Origin: Faeciplasma gallinarum
GTDB lineage: Bacteria; Bacillota; Clostridia; Oscillospirales; Ruminococcaceae
Length of the DNA: 64,000 nt
Assembly: GCA_018711085.1 (NCBI GenBank)
Contig: DVIR01000060.1
Location: forward strand, 3,588 to 67,587
Reading direction: 5' to 3'
The position numbers were made by a program, and so were the translations under genes. Shown here in pieces: positions 45,901 through 53,417 of this stretch (its first letter is position 1; each line of letters opens with the position of its first letter). A model generated the notes under the pieces. That model did no database searches. It worked only from the letters and a program-made list of their open reading frames with translations, and had not been told where the DNA came from.

Positions 45901-47110
45901 TCCGCTTTCTGAGCATGCATACAAACCTGTTGTTTGATTTTATCTCGGGGCAGGAGTTTAAGCGCTTTACGGTTTCGTTCAGGCTTTCAACGACAGCCAT
46001 ATCGTCGGCAGTGACCTGCGAGCTGCTCGGGGCAAAGTCGCAAAGGGCAACCATCTTTATGTTGTCCTGAGGATTTGCGGCGTACAGGCGGTACAGTCTG
46101 TCGTAAAGCGCGTCCGCATCGGCAGGCTCTCCTATGACGGCGGACATGACTACCGCGCAGGGCGTGTTTTCGACGGTATCGCAGCTCGGATCAAGCCTTG
46201 CAAGGCGTCTGTGGCGGCACGCTCTGAGCAGGATTTTATCATAAACAGCCTTCACGGCGCATATTGCGGGAAGTATCAGCAGCACGCCCATCCACACGGC
46301 ATCCGCCCACGCTGCTATGCCGAAAGCTATTGCTGCGCTCATAACAGTCACAACGGCTGCCGACAGAACAGCAAACGCCGCAGAATGCGCCTTTTGAGGC
46401 TTGTTCAGCTCAAGGGCGTTTATTATGCCTTCGCTGTCGCATGTTTTGACAAGGTGAGATGCAAGCTCCTGCGCGGAAACGCCCCGCAGGCTTGCCATGC
46501 GGTAAAGTCTTGTCCTGTACGCATGCTTTGTGTTCAGATCGCTGTGCATGTACACCTCATCGTGCGCAAGCGCCCGACAGACGGGATTCAGCTCATCGTT
46601 TATCTTCACATCATCCAGCGATGACAGCCTTGAAAGTATGGTCACGGCGTGCCTCAGCTCTATATCCGGCTTTTTGCCCGACACGGCGGAGTACACCGCA
46701 CCGACAAGACGCATGCACACCGAATATTTCAGAGATTCAAGCGCCATGGCGTCGCAGTCTTTTTTAAGGCTCTTTATTTTAAGTATAAACTCATCGGCGT
46801 CGAGCGGCTCGTCACAGCCTATGGCAATGTCCGCAAGCTCAAAGCTGTCGCTCACGCTCATCAGCCTGTCATAGCCCAAAAGATAGTCGCAGCCGGCGGA
46901 AACGGTGTGATAGTTGTCCGCGAAAAACTCCTCGTCGGAGCAGCTGCATCCGTCGGAGCTGCTGCATCCGTCGGTGCAAATCCTGCGGTACACGGCGTCC
47001 ATTTTTCTTTGCATGGCGCGCACCCTTTTGCGCAGCTTTCCCGCGGCGGTGTATTCGTCCGCATTTGTGACTGCCGCGCTGTTTGCGTCCAATATATCCA
47101 TTACGTCCAT
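39941..47110 (-). CDS. Cyclic beta-1,2-glucan synthase-like protein (GT84 + GH94)
   Basis: Giant membrane enzyme of 2389 aa resembling NdvB/Cgs. In order: an N-terminal helical region, two helices (about 240-295), a GT84 glycosyltransferase domain with the metal-binding DSDTE (near 460), several helices (about 650-860), a glycoamylase-like domain (about 900-1230, with RTSPTNIGMYMLSALAA) and a GH94 domain with the general-acid motif GDWNDG near residue 2120. In Proteobacteria the GT part builds a beta-1,2-glucan chain and GH94 controls its length. The product in this Gram-positive host is inference; such genes do occur in gut Clostridia. The ATG at 47110 follows AAGGGTG; a GTG 9 nt earlier is in frame. 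Monocistronic by position. Confidence 0.88.
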   Translation of the reverse strand: MDVMDILDANSAAVTNADEYTAAGKLRKRVRAMQRKMDAVYRRICTDGCSSSDGCSCSDEEFFADNYHTVSAGCDYLLGYDRLMSVSDSFELADIAIGCDEPLDADEFILKIKSLKKDCDAMALESLKYSVCMRLVGAVYSAVSGKKPDIELRHAVTILSRLSSLDDVKINDELNPVCRALAHDEVYMHSDLNTKHAYRTRLYRMASLRGVSAQELASHLVKTCDSEGIINALELNKPQKAHSAAFAVLSAAVVTVMSAAIAFGIAAWADAVWMGVLLILPAICAVKAVYDKILLRACRHRRLARLDPSCDTVENTPCAVVMSAVIGEPADADALYDRLYRLYAANPQDNIKMVALCDFAPSSSQVTADDMAVVESLNETVKRLNSCPEIKSNNRFVCMLRKRSYSKTQGEYMGAGRKRGAIISLCRFMAGTHAKNSEFYFVSEGAQELVGIKYICAVDSDTEPQMDSVRELLSIALHPANKPVIKDGRVISGCALISPRMVTRLGDSISTRFARGMGGIGSLSGYDGDGTDVWQDAFGRGSFCGKGLISVEAMIRCTSFLCDERLLSHDIIEGELLHSAYASDVVFYEGFPKNAVSYCKRLDRWIRGDVQNIPFLFCKKLDGISKLKILDNIRRAVTPAAVFAAFYFSLLVCPWAYWSYNTLLAAAVVMYLFSEIWGLLSAAFRKNASHRRYFSFLLNESGECLERLVYQLVMLPAVAVKSARAVFVGAVRLISRKKLLEWTTSAAADKSGTDPFRYFFFSEVLSAVLLFSMSTVCKVFALVFCAMPILISRKFAAYSPSPLKSLSDRDRRELSGHVASMWKFFADYVTEADNYLPVDNVQFAPVYRICHRTSPTNIGMYMLSALAACDRRLISVHNLSKRISYTLCSIEKLEKYHGNLYNWYNTSTLEVCPAPYVSSVDSANFVCSLVALKEGLKEYLTRCPELLKQIRRIEKIIAETDLGIFYDSVRGLMSIGINPASGTPDKAKYDFLMSEARLGSYYAVASRQVPKSHWYRLSRTMLSSGAYSGAASYSGTMFEYFMPCIFLESPDGSLQRESLKYALRRQISYAESMHRPYGISESGYYSFDSSLSYRYLAHGVPGTGVKRGLESDYVVSPYSTYISMELAPQQGMQNLKTLKKYGMYSRYGFYEALDFTPPGSKSSEPAVVKSYMSHHVGMSMLAAVNLLEDGIFRKRFSRDVNVLGADELIQERPRLDANICENMLIKPKDTRGEPVKSEPECYECISVSNPHARLLTNGEYTLVLTDSGISCAMYRQRNLYSKTKDRILRPKGAFFGISDGKTASSLCRLPDPSADAKGFSCEFANGYAAYYKNVGALSAGMKVGLHESMPCEIRTFALENTSSEQLSAKLFAYIEPSLASDGAESAHPAFNKLFLRADYDAQLKLATVTRSDDFGVGTYMAVGFYEDVSMTVSLDREEVLHMPDGVCGLFDCADSIPQSYISEPDPCVFMKVSLNMPPKSETELHMFILAADSYDELIASACRLRGEQKIAMFSPKGMTQAQRFANRLLPAVLFKPESSEKRIKATLENKLPLRALWELSVSVDIPLILVELTERVAPNMLYTYLRAYSELVIAGIKVQLAVLYDDGGESAKYERKNFSMLVSAARDAGVEGMLYSPGGIIGVDVSEVRQELVTLLKAYACHISEEELSGEEPAERDNIVKVLSVEADKQSFERDVRCGGFRSDGAYVITERPPLPWCHVLSSQQFGILCSSGSMGFCYAFNSRELRLTPWDNDTSRDNIGQRLILAMPDGYYDIVSGACAAFSENKAEYFFKKGGASGSVELGVSQKGMCARISVKLRGCKGAKLCLLLEPCLDESRNRAYMILPQAADDRTLVLSNPASLVSGYMAVSCSRDCVFSTDRERVLSGRFDSCVSPASDPAAACICGIDDDEWSAEFYLSYALSKKAAAEMHRFYAPQKSSCEHELSVNGIGDMDVLVNHTLRYQALHARIMARTGFYQCSGAYGFRDQLQDAVGILLQNPSACLRQILLCCGAQFEEGDVLHWWHVLPQNNRRGIRTKISDDNLWLVYAVCEYVNKTGDASILDIKASYCAGIHLRSGQNECYGEVYKTANRESVYEHCKRAIDYRAGQTGEHGLMLIGTGDWNDGFSKLGEQGRGESVWLTEFYILVLRRFSKLCRFKDGEYCSLLDKYADELEKSITAHGRAQDWYLRAYADDGTPIGAPSSDACRIDSISQSFAQFANLCDVEFTKHALKSAYDSLADPGRGVIKLFTPAFKPDSKPYAGYICAYPEGIRENGGQYTHGAIWLGMALLRAGLYDEGMSVLKSISPIEHSKSERYKAEPYYVCADVYANKNCFSRGGWSIYTGSAAWYYKAITEDILGIRMEAGKLSVKKTPFNRGVTIKYDGKTIT

Positions 47111-47238
47111 AACATTCACCCTTCTTTATTCTGCTTTTTAAAGCGGCTGTTTGATGGTTATTTAAGGATATTATTGACTCGCTTGCGGCAAAATATGTGT
47201 TCTCGCTAAATTGCCCCGCTAAAAATAAATATTGTGTA

Positions 47239-47267
47239 TTGCGCGCAGTGCTTTAACGTGGTATACT
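47239..47267 (+). promoter_or_regulatory. Predicted promoter of the apgM gene
   Basis: -35 TTGCGC (47239-47244), 17-bp spacer, -10 TATACT (47262-47267), 38 bases before the start. Confidence 0.6.
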
Positions 47268-47305
47268 ATAAAATACTTATTGAATGCTTGGAGGTGCAAA
47301 CACCA

Positions 47306-48514
47306 ATGAAATACTTAGTAGTTCTCTGCGACGGAATGGCTGACTATCCCGTTGAAGAGTTAGGAAACAAAACGCCTATGCAGGCGGCGCACAAGCCCAA
47401 CATGGATATGCTTGCAAAGGATTCGGAAGTCGGACTTGTAAAGACGGTTGCGGACGGATTAAAGCCGGGCAGCGACGTGGCAAACCTCTCGGTTTTGGGC
47501 TACGACCCCGCGGTATACTATTCCGGAAGGTCTCCGCTTGAGGCAGGCTCCATAGGAATAGACATGGAGCCGACCGACGTGTCGTTTAGGTGCAACCTCG
47601 TGACGCTTTCCGACGAGGAAAACTTTGAGGACAAGACGATAATAGACTACTGCGCGGGAGACATATCCTCCGCCGAGGCAAAGCAGCTCATAGATTATCT
47701 CAAGGGCTACTTTGACAACGACAGGTTCTGCCTGTACGCCGGAGTAAGCTACCGCCACTGCCTCATATGGCATAACGGCACGCTCGACGTCGGAACGCTC
47801 ACCCCGCCGCACGACATAACCGGCAAAAAGATTGCAAAGTACATCCCCACGGCGGAAAACGCGCGCCCGCTCCTTGAAATGATGAAAAAGAGCTGCGAGC
47901 TTTTAGCAAACCACCCCATAAACATAGAGCGCGTCAAAAAGGGCTTAAATCCCGCAAACGCCGTCTGGTTCTGGGGAGAGGGCGTGAGAAAGCCGCTTGC
48001 GTCCTTTAAAGACAAGTTCGGGCTGAATGCGTCGATGATTTCGGCGGTAGACCTGTTGAAAGGCATTGGCAAATTCTCAGGAATGCATGTTGTGAATGTA
48101 GAAGGCGCGACCGGATATCTTGACACGAACTTTGAAGGAAAAGCGGAAGCCGCCGCCAAGGAGTTTGCTGCGGGAAGCGATTTTGTATACGTGCACATCG
48201 AAGCTCCCGACGAATGCGGACACAGGCATGAGATACAAAACAAGGTCAAAGCGATAGAGCTTATAGATCAGAAGGTGCTCGCCCCGCTGATAGAAGCGCT
48301 TAAAGCTTACGGCGAGTACAGGATAATGATACTTCCCGACCACCCCACCCCGCTTGCTCTCAGGACGCATACAAACGACCCTGTTCCTTACCTGATATAT
48401 GACAGCCGAGTTCGCAAAAACGGCGTCGATTGTTTCTGCGAGGAAACGGCAAAGCAAACAGGCATATACGTCCCGACAGGACACACGCTGATAGACAAAT
48501 TTATAAAGGGATAA
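47306..48514 (+). CDS. apgM: Cofactor-independent phosphoglycerate mutase, archaeal (ApgM) type
   Basis: Alkaline-phosphatase-superfamily mutase of COG3635, expected to interconvert 3- and 2-phosphoglycerate in glycolysis. The 402-aa protein has the metal/nucleophile opening LCDGMADYP, the early block LGNKTPMQAAHKPNMD, and the closing metal ligands in PDHPTPLALRTHTNDPVP. This family is distinct from the bacterial GpmI enzyme of about 510 aa. Some COG3635 members have been proposed to act as homoserine kinases, so phosphohomoserine formation is an alternative. GGAGGTG lies 9 nt before the ATG at 47306. Confidence 0.9.
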   Translation: MKYLVVLCDGMADYPVEELGNKTPMQAAHKPNMDMLAKDSEVGLVKTVADGLKPGSDVANLSVLGYDPAVYYSGRSPLEAGSIGIDMEPTDVSFRCNLVTLSDEENFEDKTIIDYCAGDISSAEAKQLIDYLKGYFDNDRFCLYAGVSYRHCLIWHNGTLDVGTLTPPHDITGKKIAKYIPTAENARPLLEMMKKSCELLANHPINIERVKKGLNPANAVWFWGEGVRKPLASFKDKFGLNASMISAVDLLKGIGKFSGMHVVNVEGATGYLDTNFEGKAEAAAKEFAAGSDFVYVHIEAPDECGHRHEIQNKVKAIELIDQKVLAPLIEALKAYGEYRIMILPDHPTPLALRTHTNDPVPYLIYDSRVRKNGVDCFCEETAKQTGIYVPTGHTLIDKFIKG

Positions 48515-48560
48515 AGAAAACCGGCGCCCGCACTGTAATCTGCGGATGCCGGTTTTCTTT
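48513..48560. terminator. Bidirectional terminator between apgM and fprA
   Basis: Long stem AAAGAAAACCGGC / GCCGGTTTTCTTT with inner CCGCA / TGCGG pairing; T-rich on both sides. Confidence 0.9.
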
Positions 48561-48571
48561 ATTTTACTTTG

Positions 48572-49723
48572 TCACTTTGCAAGCGCCGACGCAAGCTCTT
48601 CAAGCTTGGCTGTCGATGCGGCGTTAAGTGCGGAACGTATGGTTACAACGGGTTCTTCAAGGGTCAGATCCTTGCAGCCCTCAAGCATCGCCTTGATGTT
48701 CTTGGCAGCCATAGGCGCCCAGGTGCCGTTTTCGATTATTCCGACGGTTCTGTTCTGATAATTTCTCTCGATGAGGTGATCTATATACTCCTTCATGCAG
48801 GGGAATATTCCGCCGTTGTAGGTTGTTGTTGCAAGAACAAGCTTTGAGTATCTGAATGCATCGGCAACAGCCGCAGCGGTGTCGCATCTTGCAAGGTCAT
48901 ATGCTGCAACCTTGCAGCCCTTTTTCTCAATGAGATCTTTAAGCTCATTGACCGCCTTTTCGGTGTTTCCGTAAACAGAGGAGTATGCTATCACCACACC
49001 GTCCTCCTCCGGAACATAGCTTGACCATGTGTTGTAAAGCTCTAAATACTTGCCAAGATCGTCCTTTAATACCGGTCCGTGAAGCGGGCAGATCATAGAT
49101 ATATCAAGCATGGACGCCTTCTTCAAGAGTGCCTGTGTCTGAGCGCCGAACTTGCCGACTATGCCGATATAATACCTTCTCGCCTCGTTTGTCCAGTCCT
49201 CGCTCACATCGAGTGCGCCGAACTTGCCGAACGCATCGGCGCTGAACAAGACCTTGTCGTGGGTGTCATAGCTGACTATTACCTCCGGCCAGTGAACGAG
49301 CGGAGCGGTGAAGAATTTAAGCGTGTGCGCGCCAAGCTCCAATGTGTCGCCCTCGCCTACTACAACGCGCCTGTCGGCATAATCGGTGCCGAAAAACTGC
49401 GACATCATGGTAAACGCCATCTTTGACGCAACTATAACGGCGTTAGGATAGCGCTGCGCAAAGGCGTCGATATTTGCCGAGTGGTCAGGCTCCATGTGCG
49501 AAACAACAAGGTAATCGGGAGTCCTTCCGCCGAGCGTGTCCTCAAGATTTTTAAGCCACTGATCCTTAAATCTCGCATCGACGGTGTCGGTTACGGCTAT
49601 CTTTTCATCCCTTATGACATAGGAATTATAGGACATGCCGTTTGGCACCTTGTACTGTCCCTCAAAGAGGTCTATGTCGCGGTCGTTTACGCCGACATAA
49701 AAAATATCGTCTGTGATTCTCAT
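48572..49723 (-). CDS. fprA: Flavodiiron protein (FprA/A-type flavoprotein)
   Basis: Soluble enzyme that reduces O2 to water or NO to N2O, protecting anaerobes. The 383-aa protein has an N-terminal metallo-beta-lactamase-like domain with the diiron motif HMEPDH (76-81) and later ligands in CPLHGP, then a flavodoxin domain beginning about residue 250 with the FMN loop SSVYGNTEKAV. The ATG at 49723 is preferred because an ATG 9 nt upstream overlaps the ribosome site GAAAGGATG. It lies 22 nt after the CE2-like esterase gene and may share its transcript. Confidence 0.95.
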   Translation of the reverse strand: MRITDDIFYVGVNDRDIDLFEGQYKVPNGMSYNSYVIRDEKIAVTDTVDARFKDQWLKNLEDTLGGRTPDYLVVSHMEPDHSANIDAFAQRYPNAVIVASKMAFTMMSQFFGTDYADRRVVVGEGDTLELGAHTLKFFTAPLVHWPEVIVSYDTHDKVLFSADAFGKFGALDVSEDWTNEARRYYIGIVGKFGAQTQALLKKASMLDISMICPLHGPVLKDDLGKYLELYNTWSSYVPEEDGVVIAYSSVYGNTEKAVNELKDLIEKKGCKVAAYDLARCDTAAAVADAFRYSKLVLATTTYNGGIFPCMKEYIDHLIERNYQNRTVGIIENGTWAPMAAKNIKAMLEGCKDLTLEEPVVTIRSALNAASTAKLEELASALAK

Positions 49724-49745
49724 ATTGAACATCCTTTCAAAGCTT

Positions 49746-50798
49746 TTAGTTTTGCCATATGTTTTGAGGCAGGGAGTTTAAAAACTCTATAAGCTCGTCT
49801 GCCATTTCTCGCTGTTCAGCATTTCTCGGGTGGCCGGGGGTCGCCTTTCCCGCGCGCTTGTACCTGAGGTGATAAACGCCGTTTTCCTCGCCTCCGAGGC
49901 GGTTTTTTATCTCCTCTATCGCATCGTCCCAGCCGCTGTCATGCCCCATAAGTGTTAATGCAAGCACCACCGCCGCCTTGGGCGAGTGGGAACGCACAGA
50001 GTTGATTATCTGCATATATCTTGTCTCCCACCTGTCGCGGTACTCGGGGTCGTATATCTTGTCATTTCCCACGCTGCTGTCGTTTTGACCGACTGCAAAA
50101 ACTATTACGTGGGGAACAAATCTTGAAAAGTCCCAGTTTGTGATTTTATCGCCTGAGCAATATCTTAACTTGTCATAGCACGATTCAAGCCCTTTTGTCG
50201 ATGGCATTTCAAAATATCCCGTGCCGTCAAATATCGCTATTCCGCCCTGAGATGTGTTATACACCTGTGCGGGAAGCTCCCTTGCGCATATCATGGCATA
50301 AGTGTGCCACGAGTTATCCCTGCTGCCGTCGTTTTCGGCGGGATCGGGTTTGCCCGTGCAGTCGTCATAGTCAACAAGGTCGCCCGCGGTGACCGAATCG
50401 CCGTAAAACTCTATTTTCTTTTCGGGAAGCGGATCCGGCTCCAAAAGCTTTGCGCCGTCGTCCAAAATTATCTTTTCTACATCGAAATAATGCCCCGCCA
50501 TCCGCTTATATATTATCGCCTCGTGCCTGTCATCGGCAAGGTTTGAAGCTATATGCACGGTCTGCTCGCCGTCTGCCAGCTCAATCTTTTTCTCCTCGCC
50601 GTCTATCACCGCGCCGATATACTTGCCGTTCCAGAAGCGAAAGTTGTTGATCTTAACGCTCAGGCTTGTGCCGTCAAAGTAAAACTTCACGTAGCTGCCC
50701 GGCCAGACGAGCTTAATTCCGTTCTCGATGTCGGTATCTATTCTTCCGTAAAGCTGCAACATGCCGCCGCAGTTGCCGCAAACATTGATTTCATTCAT
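49746..50798 (-). CDS. SGNH/GDSL esterase, carbohydrate esterase family 2-like
   Basis: Deacetylase-like hydrolase of 350 aa: an N-terminal jelly-roll region (about 15-120, LYGRIDTDIENGIKLVWPG) and an SGNH domain with catalytic Ser135 in FYGDSVTAG, the GQND block (237-240) and His323 in TPGHPRN. This two-domain plan is that of CE2 enzymes, which remove acetyl groups from xylan, glucomannan or glucose. CE2 enzymes are often secreted, but no signal peptide is visible, so this one probably acts on imported acetylated oligosaccharides. The ATG at 50798 has AAGGG upstream. First gene of a probable pair with fprA. Confidence 0.85.
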   Translation of the reverse strand: MNEINVCGNCGGMLQLYGRIDTDIENGIKLVWPGSYVKFYFDGTSLSVKINNFRFWNGKYIGAVIDGEEKKIELADGEQTVHIASNLADDRHEAIIYKRMAGHYFDVEKIILDDGAKLLEPDPLPEKKIEFYGDSVTAGDLVDYDDCTGKPDPAENDGSRDNSWHTYAMICARELPAQVYNTSQGGIAIFDGTGYFEMPSTKGLESCYDKLRYCSGDKITNWDFSRFVPHVIVFAVGQNDSSVGNDKIYDPEYRDRWETRYMQIINSVRSHSPKAAVVLALTLMGHDSGWDDAIEEIKNRLGGEENGVYHLRYKRAGKATPGHPRNAEQREMADELIEFLNSLPQNIWQN

Positions 50799-50897
50799 AC
50801 GGCTGTTTCCCTTCACATTTTTTTTGCACGCTAAAAAGCCGTGAGCCTGATGCATCCTTAAATCTTATGGCTTTGCTCGCGGCGCTCCGCAACATGT

Positions 50898-50926
50898 AGT
50901 ATACATTACCTTTTGAATCAAGTCAA
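50898..50926 (-). promoter_or_regulatory. Predicted promoter of the esterase-fprA pair
   Basis: Minus-strand -35 TTGACT (50921-50926), 17-bp spacer, -10 TATACT (50898-50903), 100 bases before the esterase start. Confidence 0.65.
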
Positions 50927-50979
50927 TACTGCCACCGACGCGGCGTCAAATAAAAGCGGCGCATATTCGCGTGCAGCAC

Positions 50980-51011
50980 AAAAGCCCCTGCGATTTATCT
51001 TCGCAAGGGCT
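50980..51011 (-). terminator. Rho-independent terminator of the small lipoprotein gene
   Basis: Minus-strand stem AGCCCTTGCGA / TCGCAGGGGCT with one mismatch and a seven-base loop, followed by TTTTG. Confidence 0.75.
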
Positions 51012-51036
51012 AAGGTGTGTATAGGTGTACAATTCT

Positions 51037-51336
51037 TTACTCGGCGGTGGTTTCACCTGTTCCCGACTCGTCAGGCAAGGATGCCTCGGTTGTAGGCACA
51101 GTCGGCTCTTCATCGGGGACGTTTGTGGGAGTATGGGTGTTATCCGTACTGCTTGTATCGCTTCCGACTGAGTTATGAGTTGATGACGTCGTATTCTTAG
51201 TTGAATCGGTCGTATCCATGGTGCGTTCCGTTACTCCGGTGGTATGCGACGGGTCATTCATGCTGTCCCCGTTACATCCCGAAAGCATGGCGGCGCTCAT
51301 TACAATCGCCGCAAGAACAATGAGAATTCTCTTCAT
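51037..51336 (-). CDS. Small Ser/Thr-rich lipoprotein
   Basis: The 99-aa product is a signal peptide with lipobox LSGC (Cys21) followed by about 75 residues made almost entirely of Ser, Thr, Asp, Glu and Asn, with no folded domain. It resembles the linker part of other lipoproteins here, as if a carrier lacks its cargo domain. GAAAGGA precedes the ATG. It may be a genuine small surface lipoprotein or a truncated remnant; I see no downstream continuation in frame before the terminator. Confidence 0.7.
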   Translation of the reverse strand: MKRILIVLAAIVMSAAMLSGCNGDSMNDPSHTTGVTERTMDTTDSTKNTTSSTHNSVGSDTSSTDNTHTPTNVPDEEPTVPTTEASLPDESGTGETTAE

Positions 51337-51509
51337 TTTTATTTTCCTTTCAGGTTTTCATATTGCAAAAATCCGATGCATGCGCCCGAGTTTTGAATAT
51401 GAGGCACATTTTAAACATGCTGTTACATGACACTGCATGCTATCGCTATTATGCCGCAAGGAAAATAAAATATTCTTTTTATCCGATTGTTTGCTCTGTT
51501 TTTAGCTGT

Positions 51510-51935
51510 TTACACAGGTCTGACGTCAATTTTAAGGCTGTATTTTCCGACAAGCAGCGAGTTTACGTCTATTATGTACTCCGCAAGCACATGCGCGCCC
51601 TCGTCGGAATAGGATGCCTCCACCTTTTCGGCGCTGACGCCCATTGTCAGGCTTCCGAACGGAGTGTTGTAGTGGCAGTAGTTTTTCTTGTCAAGCTCCA
51701 CCAAAAGCTCCGCCTCAGAGCTTCCGGTGCGTATCATTTTCAGCCATTTGCCGTCTATGACGTTTACGGTGGTGGTTGAACCGTCGTATCCGGTCGCCTC
51801 GGTTTCGTTATACCTGATCAAAAGGCTGCCGTCAAAGCTCACGATGACATACTGTCCTTCGGTTATTATTTCGGTGGTGTCTGTTTCCTCTCCGCTCGTT
51901 TGTATGCTCTTTATTGAAATTATAGCGTCCCTCAT
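51510..51935 (-). CDS. DUF1934 (YwiB-like) protein
   Basis: Predicted cytoplasmic beta-barrel (calycin-like) protein of 141 aa matching the DUF1934/YwiB family: alternating strands with ISIKSIQTSGEETDTTEIITEG at the start and the closing IDVNSLLVGKYSLKIDVRP. Function is unknown. It starts 17 nt after murI, the same strand, and is probably co-transcribed. The 173-nt gap to the next gene (51337-51509) shows no clear terminator. Confidence 0.8.
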   Translation of the reverse strand: MRDAIISIKSIQTSGEETDTTEIITEGQYVIVSFDGSLLIRYNETEATGYDGSTTTVNVIDGKWLKMIRTGSSEAELLVELDKKNYCHYNTPFGSLTMGVSAEKVEASYSDEGAHVLAEYIIDVNSLLVGKYSLKIDVRPV

Positions 51936-51952
51936 ATTTTCCCCACGCTCCG

Positions 51953-52765
51953 TTATTCAAGCACGCAGCTTTTAACTTCTATCTTATCTATTCCGTCCAA
52001 AAAGTGCTCCGCGTTTTCCTTAAACAGCTCTGTACTGTCGGTGCAGTACAAAGTTATCCTGCCCGGCTGTGTGCTGTCGTTTAAAAGGTCATTTTGCCTG
52101 AGCACCTTATATGCATACTTTCCCGCTTCTCCGCCGGACGATATGAGTTTGACATCGCTTCCCATTATCATCGATATCACGTCCCAGATTATCGGGTAGT
52201 GGGTGCATCCGAGTATCAAGGTATCTATACCCTCATCCTTGAGCGGCAAAAGATACTCCTTAGCTATCTCCACGCACGGGGAGCAGTCGGTACCTATGTA
52301 TCCGTTTTCAACCAGCGGTACAAACATCGGGCATGCCTTTTCAAACACCTGCGCATCGGGGAGCTTTTGCTTTATCAAAGCCCTATAGCTTCCGCTCCTT
52401 ATCGTCGCGCCTGTGCCTATTATGCCTATGCGGTGGTTTGATGTGGCTGCAATCGCTGCGTCCACCGCAGGAACTATCACTCCGGTATAAAGGCCCTCGC
52501 CGAAGTCAAATCCCGACGCAAGCACGCTTGAAACCGTTCCGCACGCAGATATGATCATTTTCACTCCGAATTTCTTTAAAAAATCAAAGTCCTGCTTAGC
52601 GTATTTTTCTATGGTCTCGCGGCTTTTTGTGCCGTACGGAACCCTTGCGGTGTCGCCTAAGTATATTATATCCTCACATGGCAGAAGCTTGACAAGCTCC
52701 TTTACCGCAGTGAGTCCGCCGACGCCGGAGTCAAACACGCCGATGGCGCGGTTTTTATCTGTCAT
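51953..52765 (-). CDS. murI: Glutamate racemase
   Basis: Makes D-glutamate for peptidoglycan by a two-cysteine mechanism. The 270-aa protein has the opening GVFDSGVGGLTAVKEL, the first catalytic Cys in SACGTVSS (the more common form is ACNTAS) and the second in LGCTHYP. GGAAGGG lies 9 nt before the ATG at 52765; upstream in-frame codons lack a site. A possible promoter is TTGTAT-17-TATAAG just upstream, within 52790-52840. Confidence 0.95.
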   Translation of the reverse strand: MTDKNRAIGVFDSGVGGLTAVKELVKLLPCEDIIYLGDTARVPYGTKSRETIEKYAKQDFDFLKKFGVKMIISACGTVSSVLASGFDFGEGLYTGVIVPAVDAAIAATSNHRIGIIGTGATIRSGSYRALIKQKLPDAQVFEKACPMFVPLVENGYIGTDCSPCVEIAKEYLLPLKDEGIDTLILGCTHYPIIWDVISMIMGSDVKLISSGGEAGKYAYKVLRQNDLLNDSTQPGRITLYCTDSTELFKENAEHFLDGIDKIEVKSCVLE

Positions 52766-52889
52766 TATAAGATTCCCTTCCGTTTTAGGATAGTTCAAAG
52801 AGCATGTTCGGCTTATATGCGAGATATGCATGCCATACAAAATATATTTCGCTCACATGCATATTATGCATAACGCCGCCCCGATACCG

Positions 52890-53417
52890 CTAATCGTCGA
52901 GTATGCTCTTTGACGGGCTGTTATTAAACTTCTCTTTTTCGCTGCTGCGAATAGAAACTATATGCCATATCTCAAGCATGGCAAGCGCCGCGGAAATAAT
53001 GATTATTGCCACAACAGGCATGTATCTCAGCTCAAATGTAGGCGTGAAAACAACGCTTGTTCCGTGGGCAACGTCTATCATTTCACCAGCGTGAACAAGG
53101 TACACCGCCGCGCCCGCAGCGCAAAAAGGCAGCTGAAGTATATAAAACCTCAGATACATCAAAACAAGGCTCGCCGTCATCAGCAGGCTTCCCACCAAAA
53201 ATCCCGTGGCAAGGTGAGAACTTTCCGGGGAGTTTATGTAGAAATTGAGTATGGTTACGCCTGCCCAGAAAAAGCAGGACCACACGTATATAAGCGTGAC
53301 TATGACTTTAAGAGTTATAGTAAAGCCGTTGTCGCAGTATCTGTATTTAAGCGTTTTCTTCTGCGTCTTTGGTGTCGCCGGAGTCTTTACATTCTGCGCT
53401 GTTTGCGTCACTTTCAT
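52890..53417 (-). CDS. Unknown membrane protein (four helices)
   Basis: Unrecognised 175-aa protein: a basic N-terminus (about 1-28), four hydrophobic helices (about 33-58, 70-90, 92-112 and 130-153) and a charged C-terminal tail. Its first 71 bases overlap the end of the upstream gene (53347-53781) in another frame, but AGAGGT lies 6 nt before the ATG, so the overlap looks real. The two products probably act together. No motif suggests an activity. Confidence 0.75.
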   Translation of the reverse strand: MKVTQTAQNVKTPATPKTQKKTLKYRYCDNGFTITLKVIVTLIYVWSCFFWAGVTILNFYINSPESSHLATGFLVGSLLMTASLVLMYLRFYILQLPFCAAGAAVYLVHAGEMIDVAHGTSVVFTPTFELRYMPVVAIIIISAALAMLEIWHIVSIRSSEKEKFNNSPSKSILDD

